Origin: Delphinus delphis
Lineage: Eukaryota > Chordata > Mammalia > Artiodactyla > Delphinidae
Assembly (NCBI RefSeq): GCF_949987515.2
Contig: NC_082700.1
Location: 37,225,380-37,289,379, forward strand
Length of the DNA stretch: 64,000 nucleotides
Direction: 5' to 3'
Shown here: positions 48,210-60,192 of the stretch, piece by piece
Layout: every line of letters begins with the position of its first letter
Numbering within the stretch: the first letter of the stretch is position 1
Translations under genes and position numbers: made by a program
The notes under the pieces: generated by a model
The model's input: the letters and a program-made list of their open reading frames with translations, nothing else
Told to the model about the DNA's origin: nothing
Database searches by the model: none

Positions 48210-48604
48210 TTTTTCTCCAGTTTTTGAGATATAATTGGTGTATGGTTGTATAAGTTTAAGTTGTACAGCATAATTATTTGACTTACACACATCATCAAAT
48301 GATAATCACAATGTTTAGTGTAAATCCAATATTTATATAGATATAACACTAAAGAAATAGAAAAAACATTTTACTTGTGATGAGAACTCTTAGGACTTAC
48401 TTTCTTAATAATTTTCATATATAAACTACTGCAGTGTTAATTGTATTTATCATGTTATGTTTTACATCTTTAGAATCTATTTGTCTTATAACTGGAAGTT
48501 TGCTCATTTTTACCACCTTCATCCAATTCACCCTTCCCCCAACTCCCACCCCTGTTCATAACAAATTTGACCTATTTTTTTCTAAGAGTTTGTTTGATTT
48601 TTTG
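48210..48604 (-). mobile_element. L1M-type 3' end fragment, antisense
   Basis: Antisense L1 3' UTR text: 'tccagtttttgagatataattggtgtatgg', 'tcttataactggaagtttgctc' and 'ccaccttcatccaattcacccttccccc', ending at about 'tctaagagtttgtttg'. It abuts the poly-T end of the larger minus-strand L1 that starts at 48605, so the two are separate insertions lying head to tail. Whether the larger one inserted into this one cannot be shown, because the continuation is not seen at 54443. Confidence 0.7.
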
Positions 48605-49189
48605 TTTGTTTTTAAATTATAATTACTTACAACACTATGTTAGTTACTGGTACAAAACGTACCTTTCTATACCTTTCAAAATGATCACCACAATAATTCT
48701 AGTTGTCATCTGTCACCATACAAAAATATTATGTAATTACTGATTATATTCCCTATGCTGTACATTTCACATATGTGGCTCATTTATGATGTAACTGAAA
48801 GTTTGTACCTCTTAATCTCCCTCAACAAATTTTCTCCTTGCCCCACTACCCTCTCCTCTGGCAACCACCAATTTGTCTTTTGTATCTATAACTCTGTTTC
48901 TGTTTTGTTATGTTTGTTCATTTGTTTTGTTTTTTAGATTCCACATGTAAGTGAAATCATAGAGTATTTGTGTTTCCCTATCTGATCTATTTAACTTAGT
49001 ATAATATTTTCTAGGTCCATCCATGTTGTTGCAAATGACAAGATTTTATTCTTTTTATTCTTTTTTATGGCTGACTAATATTTCATTTTATATATATATA
49101 TATCTTCTGTATCCATTCATATATCAATGGATGCTTAAGTTGCTTCCATGTCTTGGCTATTGTAAATAGTGCTGCAATGAACATAGGGG

Positions 49190-51900
49190 TGCATGTAACT
49201 ATTCAAATCAGTGTTTTTATTTTCTTCAGATAAATACCAAAGAGTGGGATTGCTGGATTGTATGGTCATTATTTAATTTTTTTGAAGAATCTCCATACTG
49301 TTTTCCATAGTGGCTGCACCAATTTACATTCCCATCAACAGTGCACAAGAGTTCATTTTTCTCCACATCCTCACTAGCATTGTTATTTGTTTTCTTTTTG
49401 ATAATAGCCATTTTGACAAGTGTGAGTTAATATCTCATTGTGGTTTTGATTGGAATTTTCCTGATTGTTATTGATGTTGAGCATCTGTTGACCATCTCTA
49501 TACCTTCTTTGGAAAAATGTCTATTCAGGTTCTCTGCCCATTTTTTAATTGGGTTATGTGTTTTTTTGTTGTTGAGTTGTATAAATTCTCTGTATATTTT
49601 GGATATTAACCCCTTATCAGATATATTGTTTACAAATATCTTCTCTTGCTCAGTAGGTGACCTTTTCATTTTGTTGATGGTTTCCTTCACTGTGCAAAAT
49701 CTTTTTGGTTTGGCATAGTCCCATTTGTTTATTTTTGCTTTTGTTTCCCTTACTTAAGGAGGAGTATTCAAAAAAAATATTACCAAGACCAACATTAAAG
49801 AGCCTACTGTCTGTGTTCCTTTTTAGAAATCTTATGAATTCAGGTGTTACATTTAAATATTTAATCGTTCTGAATTTATTTTTGCACATGGTGTGAGAAA
49901 GTAATCCAGTTTGATTCTTTTGTATGTAACTGTCCAGTTTTCCCAAACGTTTATTGAAAAGGCTATCTTTTCCCCATCGTATATTCTTGCCTTCTTTGCC
50001 ATAGATTAAATGACGATCTAAGCATGGATTCATTTCTGGCCTTTCTATTCTGTTTCACTGATCTATGTGTCTGTTTTTGTGTCATTCCGTACTATAGCTT
50101 TGTAGTGTATTTTGAAATCAAGGAGCATAATAATCCAGTATTGTTCTTCTTTCTCAAGATTATTTTAGGTTTTGGGGATCTTTTATGTTTCTATACAGAT
50201 TTTAGAATTATTGTTGTAGTTCTATGAAAAATGCTATTTGGTAATTTCATAGGGGTTGCATTGAATCTATAGATTGCCTTGGGTAGTATGGTCATTTTAA
50301 CAATATGGATTCTGCCAATCCATGAACACAGTATAACTTTCCATCTGTTTGTGTCATCTTTAATTTCTTTCAGCAGTTTCTTATCTTTTTCTGAGTATAG
50401 GTCTTTTACCTCCTTTGTCAGATTTTTCCTAGTTATTTTATTCTTTTTGATGTGATTGTAAATGGAATTTTTTCTTAATCTCTCTATTTGATAGTTCATT
50501 GCTAGTGTAAAGAAATGCAACAGATTTCTATATATTAATTTTGTATCCTAAAACTTTACTGAATTCATTGATGAGTTCTAGTGATTTTTTAATGGTGTCT
50601 TTAGGATTTTTAGGTATTGTTTCATGTTATCTGCAAACAGTGACAGTTTTAATTCTTTCTTTCCAATTTGTATGCTTTTTATTTATTTTTTTGTGACCTA
50701 GCATGTGATTTATCCTGGAGATGGCTCCATGTGCACTTGAATGTATATTCTACTGTTTTGAGATGGAATGTTCTGTGTGTATGTGTTAAGTTCATCTGTT
50801 CTAATGTGTAATTTAAGGTCAGTGTTTCACTGTTTTTCTGTCTGGATGATTTGTCCATTGATATAAGTGGAATGTTAAAGTTCTCTACTATTATTCAATT
50901 ACTCTAAATTTCTCCCTTCATGTCTGTTAATATTTGCCTTATATATTTAGGTGCTCCTATGTTGGGTTGATATTAAATTTACAATTGATATATCTTCTTG
51001 AACTGAACTGGATCCTTCATCATTATGTAATGTCCTTCTCTGTCTCTTGTTACAGTCTTCATTTTAATGTCTATTTTTTATGTATAAGTATTGCTATCCT
51101 TCTTTCCTTTCATTTCTATTTGCTTGGAATACCTGTTTTTCCATTTTCTCACTTTCAGTCAGTATATGTTTGTCTTTAGTTCTGAAATGATTCTCTTGTA
51201 CATAGATCTGCTAGTTTTTGTATCAATTAAGCCACTCTATTTTTTGTTTGTTTATTTGGAACATTTAGTCCACTTACATTTAAAATTATTACTGATAGGT
51301 ATATACTTATTACCATTTTGCTCATTGTTTTGGAGTTGTTTTTGTACTTCTTTTAGTTCTTTTCTTCTTTTGCTCTCATCCCTTGTAATTTGATGATTAC
51401 CTTTAGTGTTATGTTTGGATTTCTTTCTCTGTTTTGTGTTTGTATCTATTATAAATTTTTGGTTTGTGGTTACCAAGAGGTTTATATAAAGCAATTATAT
51501 ATGCATATGATTGTTTTAAGTTGATGATCTGTTCATTTCAAACCCATTTTAACAACCCTGCATTTTTACCTCCCACCCCACATTTACTATTTTTGTGATG
51601 TATTATTTTACATCATTTTGTTTTGTATATCCCTTAACTACTTATTGTGGATATAGGCGATTGTACTACTTTTGTCTTTTAACCTTCCTACTAGTTTTAT
51701 AAATGGTTTATCTGCTACCTTCACTGTATATTTGCTTTACCAATGAGATTTTTACTTTCACAATTTTTATATTTCTACTTTTGGTTTTTTCTCTTCTGCT
51801 TAGATAAGTCCCTTTAATATTTCTTGTAAAGCTGGTCTCTTGGTGCTGAATTATTTTAACTTTTCTTATTTTTAAAACTTTTTTTTTCTTATTTTTAAAA
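49190..51900 (-). pseudogene. L1 ORF2 remnant of the minus-strand L1
   Basis: From right to left (5' to 3' of the element): endonuclease text containing the IYAPN-type region near 50940-50980 and the 'HxxxRxxHxLG'-type region near 50700-50760, then a junction at about 50692 straight into the K-(I/L)-FA(D/N)-type catalytic block of RT at 50610-50680, followed by thumb and C-terminal text ([16 protein letters not shown] at 49427-49690). The segment holding the last endonuclease catalytic residues (SDH) and most of the fingers and palm is missing. Inactive. Confidence 0.82.
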
Positions 51901-52099
51901 CTTTTGATCTCTCCTTCAGTTGTGAATGAAACCCTTACCAGTAGTGTACACTTGGTTTTAGATGTTTCCCTATAATCACTTCATGCCACTCCCTTCTAAC
52001 CTACAGAGTTTCTGCTGAATAGCTTAGCTGATAGCCTTATGAGAGTTCCCTTATACATAACTTGTTGCTTTTTCCTTGTTGCTTTCAATATTCTCTCTT

Positions 52100-52720
52100 T
52101 ATCTTTAATTTTTGCCATTTTAATTACAATGTGTCTTGGTGTGGTCCACTTTGTGTTGATCCTGTTTCAGACTTTCTGTGCCTGGACTTGAATATCTGTT
52201 TTCTTTCACAGGTTAGGGAAATTTTCAGCTATAATATCTTCAAAAATATTCTCTACCCCTTTATCTCTCTCTTCTCTTTCTGGGGCCCCTATAATGAAAA
52301 TGTTAGTATACATAATGTTGTCCCTTAGGTCTCTTAAACTATTCTCTTTATTTTTTAATTTCTATTCTATTCCACTACTGTTTGTTCCAGATTATTGATC
52401 CATTTCTCTGTATCATCCGATCTACTATTGATTCCTTCCTGTTTTTTTGTTTGTTTGTTTTGTTTTGTTTTGTATTGTTTTGTTTTTAGTTATTGTATTC
52501 ATCAACTTTGTTTGGTTCTTCTTTATATTTTCTAACTCTTTGTTAGAAACTTCTAACATCTCACTGTGTTCATCCATTCTTCTCCTGAGTTCTTTGAGCA
52601 TCTTTGTACTCATTACCTTGAACTCTGAATTGGGTAGGTTGCTTATCTCTACTTCACTTAGTCCTCCTGGGATTTTTTCTTGTTCCTTTCTTTGGTACAC
52701 ATTCCTCTGTCACCTCATAT
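52100..52720 (-). pseudogene. L1 ORF1 remnant of the minus-strand L1
   Basis: A 91-codon minus-strand frame (52425-52700) reads like the ORF1 coiled-coil start: SNLPNSEFKVMSTKML, then RRMDEHSEMLEVSNKELENI. The region to its left (52060-52330) carries RRM and C-terminal text in broken frames ('attttcagctataatatcttcaaa', 'ggggcccctataatgaaaatgtt' as the complement of the ENFP and GVP-type blocks). An oligo-(TTTTG) stretch at 52443-52490 has expanded inside it. No intact product. Confidence 0.8.
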
Positions 52721-52799
52721 TACCTAAGTTGCTTTTTATATTTCTATGTATTCGATTGGCTGTTTCCATATCCCAACTTGGAGAAGTGGTCTTACATTG

Positions 52800-54442
52800 A
52801 CTATGTTCTATGGGGCGCAGCAGTGCATATAGCTCTGGTCACCAAACTATATGCCATAGAGTTTTTTCTCTATGTGAGTTTATGGGCCTTCTGTTGTGCT
52901 GGGCTGACTACTTTGGGTATGCTGGTAGACGTGGCTGGCTCCTAGTCTGGTTGATTGCCAGGCCCTGTCTTGTACAGAGGTTGCTGGCTCCTGTTGGACA
53001 AGGCTGGGTTCTGGCATGGCTTGCTGCATAGCCAGGTGAGTCCCTGTCATGGTGCTTGCCAAGTGGTAGGTGGGACCAGGTCATGAGACCTCTAGCTACA
53101 GAGCCCCAAGGGGTGTCCAGTGCTAGTGTTGGCCTACTAGTAGGCAACACTGGGTCCTGGGGGGGCTGGATGCAGGTCTGTGGGTCCTGAAGCTAGTATC
53201 AACTCACTGGTGGGTGCAGTCCTTTCCTAAATCAGCTTACTGTGGGGCCCATGTTATCCCAGTGATGACACTCTGGTGGGTGGATCTGGATCCTGGAGCT
53301 GTTTCAGGGTCCCAAGGTGTCTCAGAGCTGGCTTAGGTTTGCTGGCTTGTAGAGCCAGACCCCAATGTGTCCAGGGGATTATGCCAGCACATTGATGGGC
53401 AGAAATGTGTCCTGGGTCTTTGGTTGCAGGGTCTGGAGGTTCTGAAGCTAATGTCTACCCAACAGTGGGTGAGTCTGAGTGCTAGCCTACTGCTGGAAAG
53501 ACCTTGGGACCCAAGTCTTTGGTTCCAGGGACCTGGTAATCCTGGAGTTGGTGTTCAGCTCCAGGTAAGCAGGGCTGGGGCCTGCCCCCTGGTGGGTGAA
53601 CTTGGGGCTGACTCATAGTTGATGTCAGGTTTTGGGCCCTTTGATGTGTTGAGCCATGTCCCAGGTCACTGGTAAGGAGGATCAGGGGACCCTAGGGCAG
53701 CAGGCCTGCTGGTAGATGGGACAGTGTCCCTGCCCAGGTAGCTGCTTGGCCTGTGGCATCCTGTACTGGTGCCATCTGACTTGTGGTCAGGGCCATGCCC
53801 TGTCAATAATCAGTTAGAGGGAGGATTCCAAAATGCTGCTTGCCAGCATCAGTATCCTCATGATGGGGTGAGCTCCTAGAAATGTCTGCAATCAGCATCT
53901 AAGTCCCCAGGGTGAGTCCCAATTGTCTTCTCTTCTATCTATGAGGCTCTCCAAGATCAGCAAGTAGGCCTGACCCAAGCTCCTTTCAAATTACTGCTGC
54001 TGCCCTGCATCCCATGTGAGACTTTATGTGTGCCCTTTAAGAGAGGAGTCTCTATTTCCCACATCTTTTTTGCTCTACTAAAACTAAACTCCACTGTCTT
54101 TCAAAGTCAAATGTTCTGGGAGCTCATCTTCCTGGTGTGGGAACACCAACCTGGGGAGAACTCTGTGGGTCTTGGACCCCTTGCTCCTTGGGGATGACCT
54201 CTTCAATTGTAATTATCTTTGTAGGTCATCTTCCTGGGGGTGTAGGTCTTGTCTATATTACATCTCCGCCCCTTCTCCCCATATCATTGTGTTTTCTTTT
54301 TATCGTTACTGTAGAAGATCTTTTCTACTATTTTTCAGACTGTTCTCATCAATTATTGGTCTGTAAACAGTTGTAATTTTGGTGTGCCTGTGGGAGGAGG
54401 TGAGCTCAGGGTCTTCCTCCTTTGCCATCTTGGCCACTCCCC
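52800..54442 (-). promoter_or_regulatory. 5' UTR of the minus-strand L1 (GC-rich, repeat-structured)
   Basis: The most G/C-rich 1.6 kb in the window. It contains recurring but diverged units with words such as 'ggtcctgg', 'ctggtgggtg', 'gcaggg' and 'gaagctagt', suggesting ancient tandem monomers, and ends with the complement of the L1 start (ttggccactcccc). Open frames 52810-53031, 53367-53618 and antisense partners reflect high GC, not genes. Residual promoter activity is possible but not shown. Confidence 0.75.
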
Positions 54443-54879
54443 AAACTGTATGTATTATTTTTCAGTCTCCCATAAGAGATAAGTTCTGACCACAAATTAT
54501 TCTGGGATTCACAATGGCAAAATACAGAAAAGTTTTAGATTGCCTTGAATTAAAGTTACAGGATATTGGAGCTAAACCAGTAATGGCCTTCAAGAAATAC
54601 AAATTCTCCTTGTTGAATTGGAAGGCACTTGACATTATGCAGGCCTGTGGGGTCATTTAAACTTGGAATTTACCCTATTGAAATGGATATCTTCCTTAAA
54701 CAATTGTAAAAATTGTTTGGTTTTTGTTTTTTTTGGGAAATGCTTTAGACTGGGTGGGAAACAGAATCCAAAAAGAAACAATTTAAAAGGAAATTTGAAC
54801 AGATTACTGAACATGAAAGGATGTTTTACTAAAGACTTTTCTAGGGAATACAAACTCTATCTTCCAGAAAGCAGCAATG
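54443..54879. other. Unassigned sequence
   Basis: Flank of the L1 5' end. No repeat or gene recognised; overlapping frames on opposite strands (54653-54853 and 54663-54911) look like chance. Confidence 0.45.
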
Positions 54880-55425
54880 CTCATAGATATCCTATGACTT
54901 TATTTATATGACCCTCTGGGAAAGGAAACACTAAAATAAAAGAAATCTGGACAGTGATTGTAGGGGCTGAAAGTAGGGAAAAGGATTACAATGAGGCAAC
55001 AAGGAAATATTTGGAGGTCAAAGATATATCAAATATCTTGAGTTTGACATTATTGTCACAACTCACAGAACTCTACATCAAAAACACAAAAAGGGTAAAC
55101 TTTATTCTATGTAAATTATGCAATATGAAAATGACTTTAGAAGTTTTTGAAAACTTATATCATGATAACAAATATCAAACAAATATTGAACCCTGATTAG
55201 TGATATGTATGCTAAAGTATTTAGGCTGAAGTATATTGACGTCTGCATGATATTTTACAATGCACCAAAAAGGTAAGATGAGTTGAAGGATGGTGGGAGG
55301 ATAGAGAGATGTCAGACAGGTATGTGTTAAAGCAAATACAGAAAAATATTAACTTTTTACTCTACAATTCTCTCAAATTTTCTGTATATTGGAAAATTTT
55401 CAAAATAAAATATCGAGGAAAACTA
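54880..55425 (+). mobile_element. Old L1 (L1M/L1ME-type) 3' remnants
   Basis: Two successive plus-strand L1 3'-like segments. 54890-55150: 'tatgaccctctgggaaagg', 'gtaggggctgaaagtaggg', 'cacaactcacagaactctacat' and 'aaactttattctatgtaaattatgc'. 55195-55415: 'gctaaagtatttaggctgaagtat', 'gtctgcatgatattttacaatgca', 'gttaaagcaaatacag', and 'ttggaaaattttcaaaataaaat'. Both are characteristic of old mammalian L1 ends, and subfamily and exact borders are uncertain. Confidence 0.6.
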
Positions 55426-55667
55426 CACACACATATTTGTAAATGTATGGGAAAAGTTTCAGAATCACAGTGCAATCACACACCAAAATATTTACAATGT
55501 TTTCTCCTAGGTAATGGGAATGGTATATTGATAACATGTGGTAAATGGATGGCAAGTTTTGCTTTATAAACTTTCAAGTTTTTTGATTTTCTTACATGCC
55601 TCTATATTTTATAATTTTAAATGCAAAGAAATAAATAAATGGGATGGTAATGATATACTGGTAATTT

Positions 55668-55704
<37 letters not shown>

Positions 55705-56489
55705 TTTTGCTCACATGAACATTCTGTTATGCCATGTCTCCAGATTCCAGTCTTATGTAATTTATCTGTGGGTATTAATAGATAATCATATGCATGTGGA
55801 ATTATAAGGACAGAAAGTGTCAATGTCAGCATCAGCCTACAACATACACTCCATTAAGTATTAACAGTGTCCCTTGGAGTAGTGAACCCAAGGCTGGAAA
55901 TAACAGCATGGCAGTTTAAAAAATAAATCATGCCTGTCTTTAAAGCTTCCTCAACTGTCTCATAAGAAGTGGAGGTAACCAAGCCAATGCAAGTCAGATA
56001 TCTCTGGCATCATTGACCTTACTACATGTAACAGTATTTCAATACTTATCAAACTATATAAATTTCAAAACATGTGTTAATGATTATCTTGTTGGTCAAC
56101 TACGAGTGGTCACTTTGTGTGACATATGGATTCATCAGTCAAAACAATAATAGATAGGGCCATTTTGACCAAATTAAAGTAAAACTTGTGATTTTCTTTC
56201 ACATGGATATTCAAACATATAGATTTGTGGAGGATTGAAGGGATAGTTCTTAACTTTTAATTGTTATATGATAATAAAAATCTTCCCAAGTCCATATAAG
56301 AAAGGAACTGAGCTAGGGTAGGGACTGGGTGCTAGGGTCAGAAGAAAGTTGAAAAAATAAAAGAACATGTAATAGTAATATATTTTTAACAGCATAATTA
56401 TGAGTCTGATTAAAATCTTCTATCAGTTATTTTGCACTTAAAATGATCAAAATATAGGCTATAGACATGGTACTGGGTAAATTCTCTCC
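55426..56489. other. Unassigned sequence with (AT)n-T tract
   Basis: An alternating AT tract followed by T's at about 55669-55708 is the only clear feature. The text 55430-55640 (fragments like 'ctcctaggtaatgggaatggtat') may be another degraded LINE end. No gene seen. Confidence 0.45.
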
Positions 56490-56900
56490 TACTTCATCCT
56501 CTCCTCATCTCTAGTCATCCTCTCTATGTTTTTCTAAGATCTAGCCCCATTGCGCTTTTGCTCAATGTTCAAGCACACAAAGTTTTCTCCTGTTCCAGAA
56601 TAATACTCATATTTGTTTTAGTCCTCTTTTAGATCTATTATAAACTTTTTTATAGAAAACCTAAATATGATTTAGCTTCCCTTGAATTTATTCTTTCAGA
56701 ATATCATATGCTTCCTTCATATAACTTACTATAATTGGTAATTATATTTTTGATGTATTCAATTGTTAACCAACTTTTTCTTGATTGTGAACTCTAGAAA
56801 CTATGAACATGATTCCTCTGTTCACTACCACTCAGTCATTGACACACACAAGGACTACTGCCTTGTAAACACCCAATAAATGTCTGTTTATGGATGAGTA
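56490..56900 (+). mobile_element. L2 LINE 3' region, diverged
   Basis: Collinear L2 phrases on the plus strand: 'ctcctacttcatcctctcc', 'tctaagatctagccccattgc', 'tttctcctgttccagaataatactc', 'tgtgaactctagaaactatgaacatgattcc' and the terminal 'acccaataaatgtctgtttatggatgag'. This covers about 400 bp of the L2 3' end. Much weaker than the copy at 34.5 kb in places. Confidence 0.65.
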
Positions 56901-57054
56901 TTCTAAATTACTTATGTAAATGCCATCTCCTTATTGAAGTAGATACTATCTTGTTATGTGTTCAATGCCAGGAATTCCTAGCACAGTATTTTACATATGA
57001 TCTTAACATATGAAAGTTGGAAACAGTTAAGAACAGCGAATAATCATCAATTAA

Positions 57055-57110
57055 TCAATATTTATTGAACCCCTATTAGGTGACTGACACTGGGTTAATT
57101 ATTACATTTG
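57055..57110 (+). mobile_element. Short L2/MIR-tail-like patch
   Basis: The words 'atatttattgaacccctattaggtgactgacactgggtta' match the conserved L2/MIR terminal text (tattgagcacctactatgtgccaggcactg). Only about 50 bp remains. Confidence 0.55.
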
Positions 57111-57195
57111 TGGATCTCAGTTTTCTGTTCTGTAAAATTAAACTGTTGTGCTATGAAAGATCAAAGTTTTTTAGGAACTTACATTTCTAACTTTG

Positions 57196-57357
57196 AAAAT
57201 ATTCTACTTAGGATTTCCCTGGTGGTTCAGTGGTTAAGACTCCATGCTTCCACAACAGGTGGCAAGGGTTCAACCCCTGGTTGGGTAATTAAGATCCACA
57301 TGATGCACGACACGGCCAAAAAATAAGTACATAAAATGAAATAAAATATTCTTCTTA
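57196..57357 (+). mobile_element. Older CHR-type cetartiodactyl SINE
   Basis: Body 57211-57342: 'ggatttccctggtggttcagtggttaagactcc', then a B-box-like gggttcaacccc, then 'ggttgggtaattaagatccacatgatgcacgacacggccaaaaaa' and an A-rich aaatgaaataaa tail. Its flanks aaaatattctactta (57196-57210) and aaaatattcttctta (57343-57357) are a 15-bp TSD with one mismatch. It is shorter than the CHR-2 copies, lacks their 3' half, and is the type shared more widely among cetartiodactyls. Confidence 0.92.
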
Positions 57358-57593
57358 CCTATTAATGCCAGCTCTAAAAATTTGGAAAAAAAATTAAGTG
57401 TCTTACACACTACCTTCCTTCAAGGGACTGGTTATATAGAGGTTAAATAGTACCAGGCAATCTTAATTTTACCACAAAAGGTTGCAGCAAATTCTCAAAT
57501 TTGAGAGAAAAATGCCTGAATAATATTGAGCATATAAATTTGATATTGAAAAAATATATATGTCTTTTGACTAGACTTCACAGAGGCTTCTTT
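57358..57593. other. Unassigned spacer
   Basis: AT-rich spacer between two SINEs. No feature recognised. Confidence 0.4.
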
Positions 57594-57828
57594 AAAAATT
57601 AAAATTGGCGCTTCCCTGGTGGCGCATTGGTTGAGAGTCTGTCTGCCGATGCAGGGGACGCGGGTTCGTGCCCCGGTCCGGGAAGATCCCACATGCCAAG
57701 TAGCGGCTGGGTCCATGAGAGCCATGGTCGCTGAGCCTGTGCATCTAGAGCCTGTGCTCCGCAACGGGAGAGGTCACAACAGTGAGAGGCCTGCGTACCG
57801 CAAAAAAAAAGAAAAAAAAATTAAAATT
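57594..57828 (+). mobile_element. CHR-2-type cetacean SINE
   Basis: Body 57607-57815 on the plus strand with TSD aaaaattaaaatt at 57594-57606 and 57816-57828. Head cttccctggtggcgcattgg, B box gggttcgtgccc and body are intact; the tail is a short A9-G-A9. The single g interrupting the A run shows early tail decay. Several body substitutions (gtagcggctgggtcc) are private to this copy. Confidence 0.95.
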
Positions 57829-58773
57829 TGTAGAACTGATATTTCTATGTCAAAAGATTTCTGAGATAATCAAGGTAGTTTTCTAAGTGAAACAGAAAAA
57901 GAATTCTGATTGATAAGCTCATGTTTTCTCTAAAAGCATTTGTGTGATACCAATTTTATACCAGATATAATATTGTTTGATGATATTGAGCTATCATTTA
58001 CACAACTATTATCATTCAAATTTTAAGTTGATACTCCATATTTTTATTCCAAACTTAACCCAACAGGAAGCCATAAGGAATGATATATTGAGAAATATGA
58101 TGTATTGTTTCCTTAGAGTGAAAGTAATAGATCATTTCCAAAATGAGAAAAGACAAAATTAATAGAATACATCTTGACACATTTTATTCAAAATTGAACA
58201 CCTTTACATATCAGCATTCATGATGGCATTCCAAAGATAAAAATAATGTCTTACTTGAAGGTCAAAATAAAAGATAAGAGAAACTCAGGCTCATTAACAT
58301 CTCAGAACATTTCTGGGGCTGATTTAATTAAAGATCATGGAAAAATTTGTACACTGTTCCTCAAAGATAGACTTTTATAGAAACCCTCATCTATTTTTAG
58401 CCTTTATTGGTATATGCAAGTTTAATTCTGTATATGTAAAATTTTTCATGTGGTAAAGAATATCATATATACAAATCAATAAGTGGTAAATGATTTAAAA
58501 TATGATATCAAATGTTATATTTGTAAATATATCAATATGTATTCTTACATATAACTCAAAATCTTAAATATCTTAAACAGAAGACAGATCCTATGGCAGA
58601 AATATTTAATTTCAATAGCCATTCCAGATTACAATATTTGACTGCTTGGATTCATTTGGATCTTTTGGACCTAGGATCCGCTTGGATTTGGACCTAGGAA
58701 AAAAATTTCTTTTTCCTAATACCATATTTTTTTTTTCCATAGAGAGAATGCTATATAGAAAGTTATATCAAAA
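57829..58773. other. Unassigned AT-rich sequence
   Basis: No gene or confident repeat. The word 'ttggacctagga' occurs twice (near 58665 and 58689), a small local duplication. Confidence 0.5.
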
Positions 58774-59001
58774 GATAAATGAGGGCTTCCCTGGTGGCGC
58801 AGTGGTTGAGAGTCCACCTGCCGATGCAGGGGACACGGGTTTGTGCCCCGGTCCGGGAGGATCCCACATGCTGCGGAGCGGCCGGGCCCGTGAGCCATGG
58901 CCGCTGAGCCTGCGCGTCCGGAGCCTATGCTCTGCAACGGGAGAGGCCACAACAGTGAGAGGCCCGCGTACTCGCCCCCCCCCCCAAAAAAATGATAAAT
59001 G
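58774..59001 (+). mobile_element. CHR-2-type cetacean SINE with C-tract
   Basis: Body 58782-58993 on the plus strand with TSD gataaatg at 58774-58781 and 58994-59001. Head, A box and B box (gggtttgtgcc) are present. The 3' end is odd: the usual gtaccgcaaaa is replaced by gtactcg followed by 11 C's (58975-58985) and then only 7 A's. This copy is otherwise the closest to the general consensus of the nine, so it may be fairly young despite the short A tail. Confidence 0.94.
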
Positions 59002-60074
59002 GTTAGCTTCAATTCCTACACTGTACAACATATAAACAAATTCTTAATAGAGTTAGCAAATATTATTAGGTCCCTCTTATGCTTATGCCACATCCTTAAT
59101 GTTCCTTTCTTTCCTTTAGTGGAGACAAACCTGCAAGACAATGAATTTAGTAATAGAGGGGAAATATGTGAAGGTTTTATTAGCAATCTTCCCCAGATTA
59201 TCTCCTTTATGAGATCTGAAATTTCTAATCCTGCTGTGTTCTGTTGAGAGTGTGGTGAAGACAATGAAGCGTGGTAGGCCTGATAGAAAGATGGTGGAGA
59301 AAGAGATTATTAATCTGAAACTGATGTTTTCAAGTATGCTTAGCTCTCTTTACTCCTTCTAAAAACTAGGATGCATATTGTCAACAAGACAGGTGACTAT
59401 GCAATATTTTAAAATAACAAGTAAAATATTCTTTTTCTTCTTAGATCATGATTCCATGAGCAATTATACCTCCTCTACTTTGTAAACTAGTCCAGGTGTT
59501 CTTTCAGAGGTTCATCTGAAGAGATTCACCTGCGTAGTCTCACCTGTGCCATGGGTCATTTCTCAAAGGTCAAGTCCTATTTTATAAACAGACATTCATT
59601 TGTGGAGTTCACAAGGTTTTAAAAAATTGAAGAATCCTTCATACAGGCAGAACTCAAGGGCAGAGTGATCAGTATCTAAATATTCCTTGCAATCATATTT
59701 GATAGGTAAGAAAACTCCTTTAGCTTAATCTGTTTCCTAGAGTTCTGAAATTTCTATTTCATTGCAATAAAAGACTATATAAATTAATATAAGCACAATG
59801 TGGCTGAGATAAGCAGACATTTCTAATGTTGGGTAAGCTCCAGAACAAGGACAGTGTATAAGAAAGGAAGGATGCTGAGGATGAAAGCAGTTGGTATTAA
59901 GGTTTCAAACTGAAGCATTGCTCTTAAAAGCTTGATGCTGACATCTATCCATATCTGATGACAAAAGCATAAGCTAGAGAAAGGCCACCATTTTTTGGTT
60001 CTATTACAGGGATTAATTAAAATATACAAATACAAGAAAAATCTCGAGACCCAATAGAAGCCTGGCTCTTTTAT
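59002..60074. other. Unassigned sequence
   Basis: No gene or repeat recognised. Overlapping 82-codon frames on opposite strands at about 58999-59264 look like chance. Confidence 0.5.
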
Positions 60075-60192
60075 CATTGTTTTATTATAGAAGTAGAATG
60101 TACATATGCATGTATGCATAACTGAATCACTTTGCTGTGACCCTGAAACTAACACAACATTGTAAATCAACTATACCTCAGCAAAAAAATTA
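60075..60192 (+). mobile_element. L1 3' end, cetartiodactyl type
   Basis: Reads 'tgcataactgaatcactttgctgtgaccctgaaactaacacaacattgtaaatcaactatacctcagc' followed by an A run. This is the terminal 3' UTR of an L1 related to, but more diverged than, the full-length L1. About 110 bp; 5'-truncated. Confidence 0.8.

Larger units (their letters stand above)
48605..54442 (-). mobile_element. Nearly full-length older L1, minus strand, ORF2 internally deleted
   Basis: Read on the minus strand it starts at 54442 with ggggagtggccaagatggc, the L1 5' end with a YY1-like core, and ends near 48605 in an A-rich tail. Order: 5' UTR about 54442-52800, ORF1 remnant about 52700-52100, ORF2 endonuclease about 51900-50700, ORF2 RT tail and C-terminus about 50690-49200, 3' UTR to 48605. 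Many stops and indels mark it as older than the 25-kb L1. A large deletion (about 1.4 kb by comparison with typical L1 ORF2) joins the endonuclease C-terminus to sequence just before the RT FADD motif near 50692. No TSD is seen. Confidence 0.88.
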
